64,000 bases of DNA from Danxiaibacter sp048498555 (GTDB taxonomy: Bacteria; Bacteroidota; Bacteroidia; Chitinophagales; Chitinophagaceae). The stretch lies in contig JBEHXT010000010.1 of assembly GCA_048498555.1 (NCBI GenBank), positions 166,331 to 230,330 of the forward strand. Direction: 5' to 3'. Shown here in pieces: positions 18,577 through 28,350 of the stretch. Below the pieces are notes generated by a model. It did no database searches, was not told where the DNA came from, and saw only the letters and a program-made list of their open reading frames with translations. Positions within the stretch are counted from its first letter, which is position 1, and every line of letters begins with the position of its first letter. Position numbers and translations under genes: made by a program.

Positions 18577-20214
18577 TTACCTGTTTTGAGCCTTATACCC
18601 ATGCATCTCTTTGGCCGATTCCGCGTCACTCAATTCAATTACTCTTTTTATATCTATCTCTTCCAGGAAGTATTCGTCGTGAGAAACAACGATCAGTGTT
18701 CCACGATATTCATTGATGGCGGCAGTCAATATTTCAATGTTTTGAATATCAAGATTATTGGTAGGCTCGTCAAGAATAATAATATCAGGCGGTTGATTAC
18801 TGATTGTAAGGCAGCAAAGCATCAGGCGCATTTTTTCTCCTCCGCTTAAAGAACCACAGGATTTTTCCCAGGCATCTTTTGAAAACAAAAATCTGTTCAG
18901 CCTGCTTTTTATTTCATGCTCCTGCAACCCGGATGAATTAAACTGCTGAACCTGTTCGTAGACTTTCAGCGCATTATTAATCAATGAATACTCCTGATCT
19001 ATATATACAGCTTTGTTGTAAGCCCTGTAAACTGTACCAGTTTGAGGCTCAATGTTGCCTAAAATAATTTTGATTAAAGTTGTTTTACCAGATCCATTTG
19101 AACCTTTAACCGCAATGCGTTCGCCACTGGTTAATTGAAAGTTCAATGCATGCGGCCATAACATTTGCTGCCCGTATCCAAAATTGATGGCTGCTGTATT
19201 CAGCAATATTTTACCTGCATGCAATGTTGAATTATCAAAGCCGAATTTCATTTTATCCTTATCAGGCAACTCTTTACGCAGCTCATTCAACTCCTGCGAA
19301 ATGGAACTTATTTTTTCGGCATGAACGCCTTTCAGTTTGGATGTACTTTTTTCAGCGCTATTCCTAAGCGTGTTCATCATGATTGTCGGCAAACCGGCCT
19401 TCTCCTGCTTCTTCTTTCCCCTGGCATCAAGCTTCTGTTGGCGTTCGGCTGTCTCCCGCTCTATTTCTCTTGCTTTACGCAATGCCTTCTCTTTGCTTCT
19501 TACATCCTGGTCAAGCGCTTCCTGCTCTATTTGTTTTTGTTCGGTATAAAAATCATAATTACCTCCATACACTGTTATGCCTGTTTTACTTAGCTCATAA
19601 ACAGCGTTCAAAAGGTTTAATAATTTTCTGTCGTGACTCACCACAATTAATGTAAGCGTGGTATTTTCAATAAAATAATACAGAAGTTGCCTGGCTTCAA
19701 CATCGAGGTGATTACTCGGCTCATCCAGCAAAACAAGTTCCGGTTGATGAATGGAAATCCCCGCCAGGAAGACTTTTGTTTTCTGACCGCCACTAAGTGT
19801 AGCCATTTTTTGTGTGAGATCAAGCTCACTTAACTTCCAATAGCTTAACGCCTCATTACAACGTTCTTCTATTGTCCAGTCATCAGCCAGGTGAGTAAAA
19901 TTGTTTTCGCTCACGTCACCTTCAAGGATTTTATGCAATGCACTTAGTTTCTGTTCAATACCAAGTGCCTGGGCAATTGTGAGCTCATTAAACTGACCAA
20001 ATATTTGCGGCACATAATAAGGCGATGAATCAATTTTTACCACGCCACCCGCAGGTTGCAAAACTCCAGCTATGATTTTAAGCAGGGTTGATTTACCAAT
20101 ACCATTGTTGCCGACAAGTGCCACTTTAGCATTCCTGTTGACCGTAAGATTAAGATCGCTGAATAATAAGTCTTTATTGGGATGAGAATATATAAGATTC
20201 TGCAGAAGAACCAT
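18577..20214 (-). CDS. ABC-F family ATPase
   Basis: 545-residue soluble protein with two ABC ATPase domains and no membrane segment. Domain 1: Walker A GNNGIGKS (35-42), signature LSGGQKTKV, Walker B LVLLDEPSNHLD. A charged linker of about 80 residues (KALRKAREIERETAERQQ) follows. Domain 2: GSNGSGKTT, LSGGEKMRL, IIILDEPTNNLD. ABC-F proteins bind the ribosomal E site; some relieve stalling, others give resistance to ribosome-targeting antibiotics. Which of these applies cannot be told from the sequence. The start is the ATG at 20214; an upstream TTG at 20241 is less likely because it lies inside the leader hairpin. The leader is unusual (see 20213-20332). Confidence 0.9.
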   Translation of the reverse strand: MVLLQNLIYSHPNKDLLFSDLNLTVNRNAKVALVGNNGIGKSTLLKIIAGVLQPAGGVVKIDSSPYYVPQIFGQFNELTIAQALGIEQKLSALHKILEGDVSENNFTHLADDWTIEERCNEALSYWKLSELDLTQKMATLSGGQKTKVFLAGISIHQPELVLLDEPSNHLDVEARQLLYYFIENTTLTLIVVSHDRKLLNLLNAVYELSKTGITVYGGNYDFYTEQKQIEQEALDQDVRSKEKALRKAREIERETAERQQKLDARGKKKQEKAGLPTIMMNTLRNSAEKSTSKLKGVHAEKISSISQELNELRKELPDKDKMKFGFDNSTLHAGKILLNTAAINFGYGQQMLWPHALNFQLTSGERIAVKGSNGSGKTTLIKIILGNIEPQTGTVYRAYNKAVYIDQEYSLINNALKVYEQVQQFNSSGLQEHEIKSRLNRFLFSKDAWEKSCGSLSGGEKMRLMLCCLTISNQPPDIIILDEPTNNLDIQNIEILTAAINEYRGTLIVVSHDEYFLEEIDIKRVIELSDAESAKEMHGYKAQNR

Positions 20215-20298
20215 AATTTCTTTCTTTAAAATGAATAACAATCGCCAACCGGTCGCCGGTTTTGCTATCTGTTTTCTGAGAAAGAAATTATCCTACAT
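20213..20298 (-). promoter_or_regulatory. structured leader of the ABC-F gene, candidate attenuator
   Basis: On the mRNA, a 13-base arm (20291 down to 20279) is exactly complementary to 20225-20213, which covers the bases just before the ATG and its first two letters. Between the arms AACCGG-CGA-CCGGTT (20261-20247) forms a second hairpin. One base before the first arm is a start-stop ATG-TAG (20298-20293). Pairing is seen directly; regulation is inference. Confidence 0.55.
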
Positions 20299-20324
20299 TG
20301 ATTTGTAATTTTTATTGAAGGCTG

Positions 20325-20332
20325 CAAAGATA
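20325..20332 (-). promoter_or_regulatory. -7 box of the ABC-F promoter
   Basis: TATCTTTG on the minus strand, about 110 bases before the ABC-F start codon; no clear -33 TTG is seen at the right distance. Confidence 0.5.
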
Positions 20333-20370
20333 TAAAAAAATTATTTAGTGGCGATTTTTGCGAAAATACA

Positions 20371-20405
20371 GTTACACAGAGGGCACGGAGAGGACACAGA
20401 GATAG
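20371..20405. repeat. heptad array, CACAGAG type
   Basis: Five units in phase (AGAGGGC, ACGGAGA, GGACACA, GAGATAG and the one before). It lies about 70 bases after the stop codon of the gene at 20473. Confidence 0.5.
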
Positions 20406-20472
20406 TTTAGATCTTCCAACAAATTGTTACGTTGCAATAATTCGATCCACTGCCATGATTCTGATTGATTCT

Positions 20473-21315
20473 TTATTCCGAAGCGACAGCCAGATCCAGC
20501 TCCCGGGGCCTTGACCGGACATTCACAAATTTATTCATCACATCAAATAACATCTGCGCAAAAAAAACGGTGAGTATAATAGTTATTACCCATCCTGCAA
20601 TGGTCAAAATTATTTCCTCAATGGTCTGCGGTGTATCTCCCCTGGACCAACCTAAAGGATAAGCTTCCGCAAGCAAATGTGACAAAACCTTTTTTGCTCT
20701 TTCCGGAGACAGGTTTCCATTGGCATCCTTTTCTTTATCTAAAGCGGCAATAACCTTACTTATTAGCTCATTCCTTGTAATGCTGTTAAATAGCTTAATT
20801 GCATTTACATTAAAACCTATTACCAATACCGTAGCAACAAGAAAAAGTAACTTTTGAACGGTACGCTTATAATAGCTTGAAATTGTTTGCACAACACTAT
20901 GAAATAACCTTTTTGCATTATTATGCCACTCTTCCATTGAAACGGCATTAGCCGACAGCTTACAAAAAGCTTCGATAAAAGTATTATTGGGATATGATTG
21001 ATAAAGTTCAGGATTAAAATCTTCGATCTTTTTAATAGCTAACAGATCCAAAAAGGCAACAGAAAAATAACCAGCATTCAGGTACGAATTCTGCGCTCCC
21101 TGTATCTTGATGATGGGATGATCAAAAAGTTGCCTGATAAAATTTTCATCATTAAAAATCTTACGTAAAAACTTGCGAAGAAACCTGTTTCGCAGCCGGA
21201 ACAAAGCACTTATCGCTTCCATAATGATTATGGTAAAAAGCCCCAGGATAATAAACCCTGCAGCAAGCTTTATCAATATTCCGACAAGAGTTGATAACAG
21301 GTCAAAATTTTCCAT
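20473..21315 (-). CDS. three-helix membrane protein, uncharacterised family
   Basis: 280 residues. Membrane segments at about 12-35, 157-178 and 236-262; the middle region and the 180-235 segment are soluble and helical. The string SSYYKRTVQKLLF, the NVNAI turn after helix 2 and FDVMNKFVNVRS after helix 3 recall a widespread uncharacterised family that usually reads SgWYKR...fNvDti...ffDlLNkfvNlR. No enzymatic motif is visible. It lies between a serine hydrolase gene and the ABC-F gene on the same strand, with 258 bases before the ABC-F start, so they are probably separate units. Confidence 0.7.
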   Translation of the reverse strand: MENFDLLSTLVGILIKLAAGFIILGLFTIIIMEAISALFRLRNRFLRKFLRKIFNDENFIRQLFDHPIIKIQGAQNSYLNAGYFSVAFLDLLAIKKIEDFNPELYQSYPNNTFIEAFCKLSANAVSMEEWHNNAKRLFHSVVQTISSYYKRTVQKLLFLVATVLVIGFNVNAIKLFNSITRNELISKVIAALDKEKDANGNLSPERAKKVLSHLLAEAYPLGWSRGDTPQTIEEIILTIAGWVITIILTVFFAQMLFDVMNKFVNVRSRPRELDLAVASE

Positions 21316-21346
21316 AGATCAGTTTTGAAATGGTTATCTACACCTT

Positions 21347-22894
21347 TTACTGTCCTTTTAAAATCAATTCCTTCTTACCATAATCAAAACTATTCCTGAT
21401 GTTTACAGAAGTAAGTTTATTACCATCAAAATGACAGATCAATGTAGCGGTGTGCGGGCTTTCGATATAACGCAATGTAAGATTGAGTGTACTATCGTCG
21501 GCCCAATTGTAACTGCCGTCAATTTTAAAAGGATCCAGACCGGCAAGGTTGCGTCTTGCTCTTTCTACCAGATATGGGCCATGCAAGGTTGTTTCACCTG
21601 ATTGCCATTTACCTGATCCGAAGCCAATCTTAAATGAAGCTGTATCGTTTTTTACTGTTGCATAGCAGGTATTGTTATTGAATTGGAATGAGACGCTTTG
21701 AATGTGTTTATCATTGGGCTCAAAGGAATATGTTGTACCGGATATATTTTTTTCTAAGGAAGACGCAGCCGACTTCTCAGGTACAGGAACAGAAAGTGAC
21801 GCCAGCGTTTTCTTTAGCCTGGAAGCGCTTTCTTTATCTACTGCCAGTGCATTATCTTTCATCGCAGGCAAGAGGTATTTCCATACAAGATTAATTTCTT
21901 CCTGCATATCAGGCGTCTCGGCCGTAATAGCCAACACGGCATCTTTTTCAGGCATAATGATAATAAACTGACCAAAGGCACCATCTCCCCTGTATGCATT
22001 ATTTCTGCAGCGCCACATTTGGTAGCAATAACCCTGCAGCCAATCGCTGGAATCTTTCTTTGATTGCGTTGCATTTGGGTCCTGCATTATTTTAGTGGAT
22101 GAGGCCTCCTCTACCCAGGAAGACGGTATAATTTCCTTGCCACCAAAGCTCCCTTTTTGTAGAAACAACTGGCCAAATTTGGCCATATCTTCTGTTTTTA
22201 ACCGAAGCCCCCAGCCACCGGTATTAATACCTTTGGGATCTGTCTCCCAATCCATCCCGCTTATGCCAAGTGGTTCAAACAGACGCGGCCTTAAATAATC
22301 AATCACTTTCTCACCAGTCACTTTTTGTACAATGGCAGACAACATGTAAGTGCCCATTGAATTATAAAGGAATTTTGTGCCGGGCTCATTTACGATGGGT
22401 GTTGATAAAAACCCTCTTACCCAGTTGCTATCACGTCCGGGAATAATGGTTGTAGGATCAGGATCCTGGCCATCACTCATGCTTAGCACATCTTTTACGG
22501 TAAGTTGTGCGAGATAAGGACTAATACTATCAGGAAGATCATTTGGAAAGAAGGATATCACTTTATCATTTACAGTGAGTTTGTTTTCAGTTACAGCAAA
22601 ACCAATAGCTGTAGCTGTGAAGCTTTTACTGGTTGAATACAAGGTATGCTTGAGATCTGATCTGTACGGATTCCACCATCCTTCGGCCACAACTTTACCA
22701 TGACGCAACAGCATAAAGCTGTGGAATTCCGTTTTGCTTTTGTTAGCAGCATCAATAAAATCCAGAATCTCTTTGGAAGAAACGCCCTGTGCTTCTGGTG
22801 CGCTGCGCGGCAATGAGGTTGATTGGCTGTTTGCGGTTACAAAGAACAAAGTAAATAGCAGGAACAGGTTAGCAGGCAAGTTTTTACAGTTCAT
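21347..22894 (-). CDS. exported serine hydrolase, class C beta-lactamase fold
   Basis: 515 residues with a signal peptide (about 1-24, ending ANS). The hydrolase domain spans residues 30-360: S-x-x-K catalytic motif at Ser87-Lys90 (STSK) and the Tyr-x-Asn motif in FLYNSMG. The third motif is likely the HxG-like GDGAFGQ region. A C-terminal beta domain (380-515) follows, as in many periplasmic esterase or peptidase relatives. These proteins are usually D-aminopeptidase- or esterase-like, and rarely true beta-lactamases. It is separated by 31 bases from the membrane-protein gene downstream, which suggests a common transcript. Confidence 0.87.
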   Translation of the reverse strand: MNCKNLPANLFLLFTLFFVTANSQSTSLPRSAPEAQGVSSKEILDFIDAANKSKTEFHSFMLLRHGKVVAEGWWNPYRSDLKHTLYSTSKSFTATAIGFAVTENKLTVNDKVISFFPNDLPDSISPYLAQLTVKDVLSMSDGQDPDPTTIIPGRDSNWVRGFLSTPIVNEPGTKFLYNSMGTYMLSAIVQKVTGEKVIDYLRPRLFEPLGISGMDWETDPKGINTGGWGLRLKTEDMAKFGQLFLQKGSFGGKEIIPSSWVEEASSTKIMQDPNATQSKKDSSDWLQGYCYQMWRCRNNAYRGDGAFGQFIIIMPEKDAVLAITAETPDMQEEINLVWKYLLPAMKDNALAVDKESASRLKKTLASLSVPVPEKSAASSLEKNISGTTYSFEPNDKHIQSVSFQFNNNTCYATVKNDTASFKIGFGSGKWQSGETTLHGPYLVERARRNLAGLDPFKIDGSYNWADDSTLNLTLRYIESPHTATLICHFDGNKLTSVNIRNSFDYGKKELILKGQ

Positions 22895-23022
22895 TGTTTA
22901 AGGAGATTTATCATTAAACTTAAGAAAATAGTGGCAAGAAAGTAAGAGCTAAGGGAAAGTCTTTTCTAGTTAATATCCTAACAGACAAGAAAATTATGGA
23001 GATTATTTTCTATTGAGATTGA

Positions 23023-23348
23023 TGCCCTACGGGCAAGAAGGGACATAACGGGGCGGGTATTGACGTTGGGGGCTGCTAATAATATTGAATTTTAGTTCTT
23101 CATACCTGGAACATTCTTGTTAATCCCGAAGGGATGAAATTATTATAGCACATGAAAAGGAGCGTTTCACAAACCCCAACGGGGTGGCATTTTTTCTGAT
23201 TATTTAAATATTTGTATTTCGCCAATAAATCAATTCATCTTGAATCTTAATCTGGGTTTTGCTTGCGCCCTTACAGGGCTTGATTGTTATTTGGTCCTTT
23301 ATTTATAGGGCGATGCCCCATGCTAATGCTTCGACGCCTTCAGCGTCG
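23023..23348. repeat. cluster of short GC hairpins with 3- to 5-base loops
   Basis: Six hairpins in 330 bases: TGCCC-TAC-GGGCA (23023), ATCCC-GAA-GGGAT (23123), ACCCC-AAC-GGGGT (23173), GCCCT-TAC-AGGGC (23267), GGGC-GAT-GCCC (23308) and CGACGC...GCGTCG (23332). All but the last have three-base loops. They fill the gap between dnaE2 and the serine hydrolase gene (22895-23499), in which I see no gene. They look like a dispersed intergenic repeat family. Confidence 0.75.
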
Positions 23349-23499
23349 GCTTAAAGGCAGTGTTCTCAATATTGGATAATCATCTCGATAAATAAATCCT
23401 TTTAAATGACTTTTCATTACTGTCAGCAGTTCAAAACAACTCAAAAATTAAAAATTACCATTGGAGTATTGTGGATGAATATCTTCAGCGCAAGGAATA

Positions 23500-26400
23500 T
23501 TATTTAAAATTCCTTCCCGATGGAAAAATTTCTGCCTGTACAACTTTCTGTGCTTTTGGTGTGCCGGGATAGGTTGGAATGCGATCACCATCTTTTTCAT
23601 CAGCACGGGAAAGTGTAAGTACTGGTTGTTCTTCTTCCTTCTTATGTGTTAAATTAGCCAGTAAGGCATTCATGTTATAGCAGTGCTGCACAATCACATG
23701 CGTCACCTCTCCTTCTCTTTGCAGTTTGCCTTCAACCATTAACAACCTTGATTGCAGGATCTCACTTCTGAATCGTTCAAAAAGATGTTGAAATACAACG
23801 AGGTTGGCGCTGCCGGTTTCATCTTCAATCGTTATAAAACAAATACCGCTGGCAGTACCCGGCCTTTGTCTAACTAAAACCAATCCCGCTACCCGCACCA
23901 ATGTCCCATCTGGCCAAAGGGTTAATTCGCGGGTAGCCAGCACACGCGCTTCAAATAATTTTCTCCGGACAAATTTTACCGGATGCGCTTTTAACGATAA
24001 TGCCATTGAACTATAATCCTGAATGACATGTTCTGATGGCGACATTTCCGGCAAATCGGCCTTTGCTTCAGAAGCTGATTCAGAAGGCTGCCCGGTAAAG
24101 ATGCCCAGTGGACGATCGCTTAACGCGGCAACTTCCCATAATGCCCTGCGCCTGTCAAGCCCAATGGACCTGAACGCATCTGCATCGGCCAATCTTTCTA
24201 ATGCAGCCTCAGAAATACCGGCATCACGTAAAGCATGAACTGTTGTGAAAGGTGTGTTGCGGCTGCTTACTAACAATTGCATCTCTTCTTCTCGCAAGCC
24301 TTTTACCTGCCTGAAACCAAGCCTTAGCGCGCAATATTTACTTGTACGTTCTTCCAACATATTGTCCCAGCTGGAATAATTGATGTCTACCGGCCTCACT
24401 TCCACTCCATGCTTTCTTGCATCAATAACTATTTGTGCCGGCTGATAAAAACCCATCGGCATACTATTGAGCAATGCCGTTGCAAACACATCCGGGTAAT
24501 AACATTTAATCCAGGAGGAGACATATACTAACAATGCAAAACTTACTGCATGGCTTTCAGGGAATCCATAGCTCCCAAAGCCTTCTAATTGCTTGAATAC
24601 ACGTCTAGCAAAATCTTCTTTATAACCTCTTGCTACCATTCCATCAATCAGCTTTTTTTCAAACTGACTTACCAGACCCTTTGCCTTAAACGTTGCCATA
24701 CTGCGACGCAAGCCATCCGCTTCAGCCGGCGTAAAACCTGCAGCGACAATAGCAATTTCCATGGCTTGTTCCTGAAAAAGCGGGACGCCCAATGTGCGGC
24801 CGAGGATCTTTTCAAGTTCCTTTGAGGGATATTCTACGGGTTCTTCTCCATTGCGCCTGCGCAGATAAGGATGAACCATGTCTCCCTGGATCGGGCCGGG
24901 ACGGACTATTGCAACTTCAATAACTAAATCATAAAAACACTTAGGCCTTAACCGCGGTAGCATAGACATCTGCGCACGGCTTTCTATCTGGAAGACACCA
25001 ATTGTATCTGCATGGCTCACCATTTCATATACTGCATTATCATCCTGCGGAATATTGGCCAACGTCAGGTTTAATCCGTAATGTACTTTTGCCAGATCAA
25101 ATGCCTTGCGGATACAGGTAAGCATTCCTAATGCAAGTACATCCACTTTCAAAAATCCAAGCGCTTCAACATCATCCTTATTCCATTCAATACAGGTTCT
25201 GTTTTCCATACGGGCATTCAGGATCGGGCACAGATCTGAAAGCTTTCCCTGTGTAATTACAAAGCCACCTGTATGTTGCCCCAGTTGCCGCGGAAATCCC
25301 ATAAACGCCTTCGTAAGCTGCAATACTTTTAGCAAATGGGGATCGTGGGGATTAAATCCTTCATTCGAAATGCGCTTCCCTTCAAACCATTCATCGGTAA
25401 ATTCCCAGATAGAACCTGACAGGCGATTGATGGCATCTACAGACATTCCCATCGCTTTAGCAACATCACGTATGGCGCCTTTCTGATGCAATTGTGTAAC
25501 CGTAGCAACAATGGCCGCGCGGTCCCTTCCATACTTATCAAAAATGTATTGAATCACTTCTTCACGTCGCTCATGTTCAAAATCCACATCAATATCCGGA
25601 GGCTCATTCCTGGCGTCCGACATAAAGCGGGCAAAGAGTAAATTAAACTTATCAGGATTTACAGAAGTTATGCCGAGGCAATAACACACCACTGAATTCG
25701 CCGCGGAACCTCGTCCCTGGCATAAGATATCCTTGCTTCTTGCAAAACGCACAAAATCGTGCACAGTCAGAAAGTAAGATGCATAGTTCTTTCGCTCTAT
25801 GAAATCCAACTCTTCATTAATGGATTTTTTGATTTTATCAGGTATATCATTCTCAAACTTTTCGTTAGCGCCCTTCCATGCAAGAAAAACCAACTCTTCC
25901 TGTGGTGTACGGCCCTCGCTTGTTAATTCTTCAGGATAAACATATTGCAAACTATCGAGCGAAAACTGACATGCAGCGGCTATCTCCTGCGTTCTGGCAA
26001 TAGCATCAGGATACTGACGAAAAAGCCTTTCCATTTCACCACTATTCTTCAGGTATCTTTCGGCATTGGGATACAAAAGAAAGCCCGCATTGTAGATGGT
26101 GCATTTTTCACGAATACATGTCAAAATATCCTGTAACTCCCTTCGTTCCGGTGTATGATAAAACACATCATTTGTAGCGATAATAGGAATTTGTAATGCT
26201 ACGGACAATTGAGAAAGGCGATACAGTTTTTTATTATCATTAGCCTGGTAAGAACGTGTAGCGCCCAGGTAAAGATGGCAGCCCAAATTTTCTTTATACT
26301 CTTTTACGGATTGTTGAAAATCTTGTTCAAATTCAAAATGTTCATTAAGGGTTTGAGGTGGTACAATAATAAATTTTAGTCCTTCAGCATGTTTATATAC

Positions 26401-26730
26401 ATCCGTCTTATACAAATCACATTTACCTTTCTCAGTGCGAAGGTTACCAGTAGTAAGCAATGCAGATAATCGCGCATAAGCTGCTTTATCTGTCGGGTAA
26501 GCCAACAATGAAGGGCCATCCAGCAGATCCAGGCAACAAGCAGGAATAATGCGGATCTCCTTTCCTCTTGCTGCAGCATGCGCACGTACAATACCAGCCA
26601 GCGTATTATGATCAGTAATGGCAATTTCTCCATAACCCAAAGCTGCAGCCTGTTCTACAATTTCTTCAGGATGCGAGCCACCCCGCAAAAAACTAAAATT
26701 TGTTGTTACCTGTAATTCGGTATAGAGCAT
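23500..26730 (-). CDS. dnaE2: error-prone DNA polymerase III alpha subunit
   Basis: 1076-residue C-family polymerase, the catalytic member of the ImuA-ImuB-DnaE2 mutasome for translesion synthesis. A PHP domain comes first (NFSFLRGGSHPEE, AITDHNTLAG). The palm carries PDIDVDFEHERREEV at about residue 380, with the catalytic aspartates present. Then follow QHTGGFVIT, GLRRSMATFK, the helix-hairpin-helix region and an OB fold (about 950-1030: FITIEDETGSANLVVF). It is shorter than replicative DnaE and lacks its C-terminal tail, as expected for DnaE2. It is last in the cassette, 119 bases after imuB. Confidence 0.95.
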   Translation of the reverse strand: MLYTELQVTTNFSFLRGGSHPEEIVEQAAALGYGEIAITDHNTLAGIVRAHAAARGKEIRIIPACCLDLLDGPSLLAYPTDKAAYARLSALLTTGNLRTEKGKCDLYKTDVYKHAEGLKFIIVPPQTLNEHFEFEQDFQQSVKEYKENLGCHLYLGATRSYQANDNKKLYRLSQLSVALQIPIIATNDVFYHTPERRELQDILTCIREKCTIYNAGFLLYPNAERYLKNSGEMERLFRQYPDAIARTQEIAAACQFSLDSLQYVYPEELTSEGRTPQEELVFLAWKGANEKFENDIPDKIKKSINEELDFIERKNYASYFLTVHDFVRFARSKDILCQGRGSAANSVVCYCLGITSVNPDKFNLLFARFMSDARNEPPDIDVDFEHERREEVIQYIFDKYGRDRAAIVATVTQLHQKGAIRDVAKAMGMSVDAINRLSGSIWEFTDEWFEGKRISNEGFNPHDPHLLKVLQLTKAFMGFPRQLGQHTGGFVITQGKLSDLCPILNARMENRTCIEWNKDDVEALGFLKVDVLALGMLTCIRKAFDLAKVHYGLNLTLANIPQDDNAVYEMVSHADTIGVFQIESRAQMSMLPRLRPKCFYDLVIEVAIVRPGPIQGDMVHPYLRRRNGEEPVEYPSKELEKILGRTLGVPLFQEQAMEIAIVAAGFTPAEADGLRRSMATFKAKGLVSQFEKKLIDGMVARGYKEDFARRVFKQLEGFGSYGFPESHAVSFALLVYVSSWIKCYYPDVFATALLNSMPMGFYQPAQIVIDARKHGVEVRPVDINYSSWDNMLEERTSKYCALRLGFRQVKGLREEEMQLLVSSRNTPFTTVHALRDAGISEAALERLADADAFRSIGLDRRRALWEVAALSDRPLGIFTGQPSESASEAKADLPEMSPSEHVIQDYSSMALSLKAHPVKFVRRKLFEARVLATRELTLWPDGTLVRVAGLVLVRQRPGTASGICFITIEDETGSANLVVFQHLFERFRSEILQSRLLMVEGKLQREGEVTHVIVQHCYNMNALLANLTHKKEEEQPVLTLSRADEKDGDRIPTYPGTPKAQKVVQAEIFPSGRNFK

Positions 26731-26761
26731 GGTACACTATTCATTTTTAAGACCACTTTTA

Positions 26762-26796
26762 TGTATGATGTACGATTTACGATGTACGAAGTACTT
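26762..26796. repeat. heptad array inside the imu operon
   Basis: Units TGTATGA, TGTACGA, TTTACGA, TGTACGA, AGTACTT in one phase, in the 119-base gap between imuB and dnaE2. Confidence 0.8.
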
Positions 26797-26849
26797 AATT
26801 TTAGGCTTGCTCCTTTTTCGTAACCTCTTATAAAATCTGCATTAATCAT

Positions 26850-28349
26850 CTATGCAAAAAATCCATGAACAAACCATTTAGGTTCATGTTTATCATAACT
26901 GCCGGAACGGAACAACCAATAGCGGCTTCCATCCTCATCTTCCACACAATAATAATCCCTGTATAAACCTGCCTGCAACCACCACTCCTGTTCAATACGT
27001 TCAGGGCCATCAGCCTTGCTTACCTTATGTAATTTTCCTTTATACTGAAAATTCATGGGCGGATAATCAGGAACCGGCACCGTAACCTTTATCTGTTCCG
27101 GTTGGGATAACAAGTGTATCGGCCTTGGCAGATCTGTCCGCCAGGCTGTTGCAGGTTCTTCTTCCAACGATGCTGCCAACTTAACTGATCTCTCCGGCAC
27201 ATAATGTTCATCAGGCAGGTAACGACGAATCCCCTGCCCACCTACCTTACTTGCAATAGCATCTAACAGTTCAGCAACAGCAACATTGTTATAACTGCCG
27301 GACATATTCCAAAGCCTTTCCTGTTCAGGCGAAACATCTTCTACCACAGGCGCTTCCATTACAAATAACTCAATACCAAGATCGGGTTCGATAGATGTTA
27401 TTTTAAGCTCGAATAGCTTAAATAAATGAATGTTGTTGCGTGTGGGACGATTGGTGCTTATCTGTACCTGTTCCAGCTTGCCATCAACCCTGAAACATTT
27501 TAGTACCGCAACACGCAATCCCTTCCCTTCTTTGATTAACCGGCCACACAAAGCTTCCAGCAATTTTTGAATGGCAATTTCAATTCCTGTTGCGGTGCGG
27601 ACAGGATCAAATAAAGGCAATCTTTCCTGGAATGGTTCAACGGGTACTACAGGCTCGATGGGCTCTGCTTCTACACCAAGTGCCTGATCAAGCCTCGTTA
27701 ATAACTGCTGACCAAAACGCCTGCGCAATGCCTGACGCGGCATATTCATAAAACTGCGGATGTTGGTCAATCCAAGCTTATCCAATCTTTGTAAAATATG
27801 CTGTTCAAGACGCAATGAAGCAGGCGGCAATGAAAATAATGCTTCAGCCTGCCTGCCAGGTTCAACTATACCACCTTTTTCTCCATAACGGGAGATAGCC
27901 CAGGCTGTTCCTACTGTATCTGCAATGGCGGCATGCACTTCATAACCGGCTTTTTTTAATCTTGAGAGAATGTCTTTGATATATGCTTCTTCTCCACCCC
28001 ATAAATGTGCACAACCGGAAATATCCAATATCAAACCATCAGGCGGGTCAACCGCAACAACAGGCGTATATCGTATACTCCATTTAGCCAGTGCATTCAA
28101 TAATTTATCCGACATACCCGGCACTTCGTCCATCACTTGCAATGAGGGTAACACAGCTCTTGCGTCTGCCACTACCATACCGGTAACAACACCTTTTTTC
28201 TCTGCATGCATGTTCGCAGCTCTAACAATCATGCGGCCACGTTCAGGAGATGCCAGCACAAAAGTTTTATCGCGCAACGCCGGCTCACGAATGGTGCACC
28301 GGTCTGTAAGCAGATAACGGAACCATATTGCCGCAAAACGCTTTTTCAT
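26850..28349 (-). CDS. imuB: ImuB, Y-family polymerase-like protein
   Basis: 499 residues. The fold is that of Y-family polymerases (fingers/palm about 1-230, helix-hairpin-helix near 180, little finger about 235-350), but the N-terminal strand reads KKRFAAIWFRYLL, where active enzymes have a hIDMD-type acidic motif; catalytic acids are missing. ImuB is known as the non-catalytic hub that binds the clamp, ImuA and DnaE2. The C-terminal 130 residues (WWLQAGLYRDYYCVE, SGSYDKHEPKW) are the ImuB tail. The start is the ATG at 28349, one base after the imuA stop codon, so translation is probably coupled. The frame extends upstream to 28382 inside imuA. Confidence 0.92.
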   Translation of the reverse strand: MKKRFAAIWFRYLLTDRCTIREPALRDKTFVLASPERGRMIVRAANMHAEKKGVVTGMVVADARAVLPSLQVMDEVPGMSDKLLNALAKWSIRYTPVVAVDPPDGLILDISGCAHLWGGEEAYIKDILSRLKKAGYEVHAAIADTVGTAWAISRYGEKGGIVEPGRQAEALFSLPPASLRLEQHILQRLDKLGLTNIRSFMNMPRQALRRRFGQQLLTRLDQALGVEAEPIEPVVPVEPFQERLPLFDPVRTATGIEIAIQKLLEALCGRLIKEGKGLRVAVLKCFRVDGKLEQVQISTNRPTRNNIHLFKLFELKITSIEPDLGIELFVMEAPVVEDVSPEQERLWNMSGSYNNVAVAELLDAIASKVGGQGIRRYLPDEHYVPERSVKLAASLEEEPATAWRTDLPRPIHLLSQPEQIKVTVPVPDYPPMNFQYKGKLHKVSKADGPERIEQEWWLQAGLYRDYYCVEDEDGSRYWLFRSGSYDKHEPKWFVHGFFA

Positions 28350-28350
28350 A

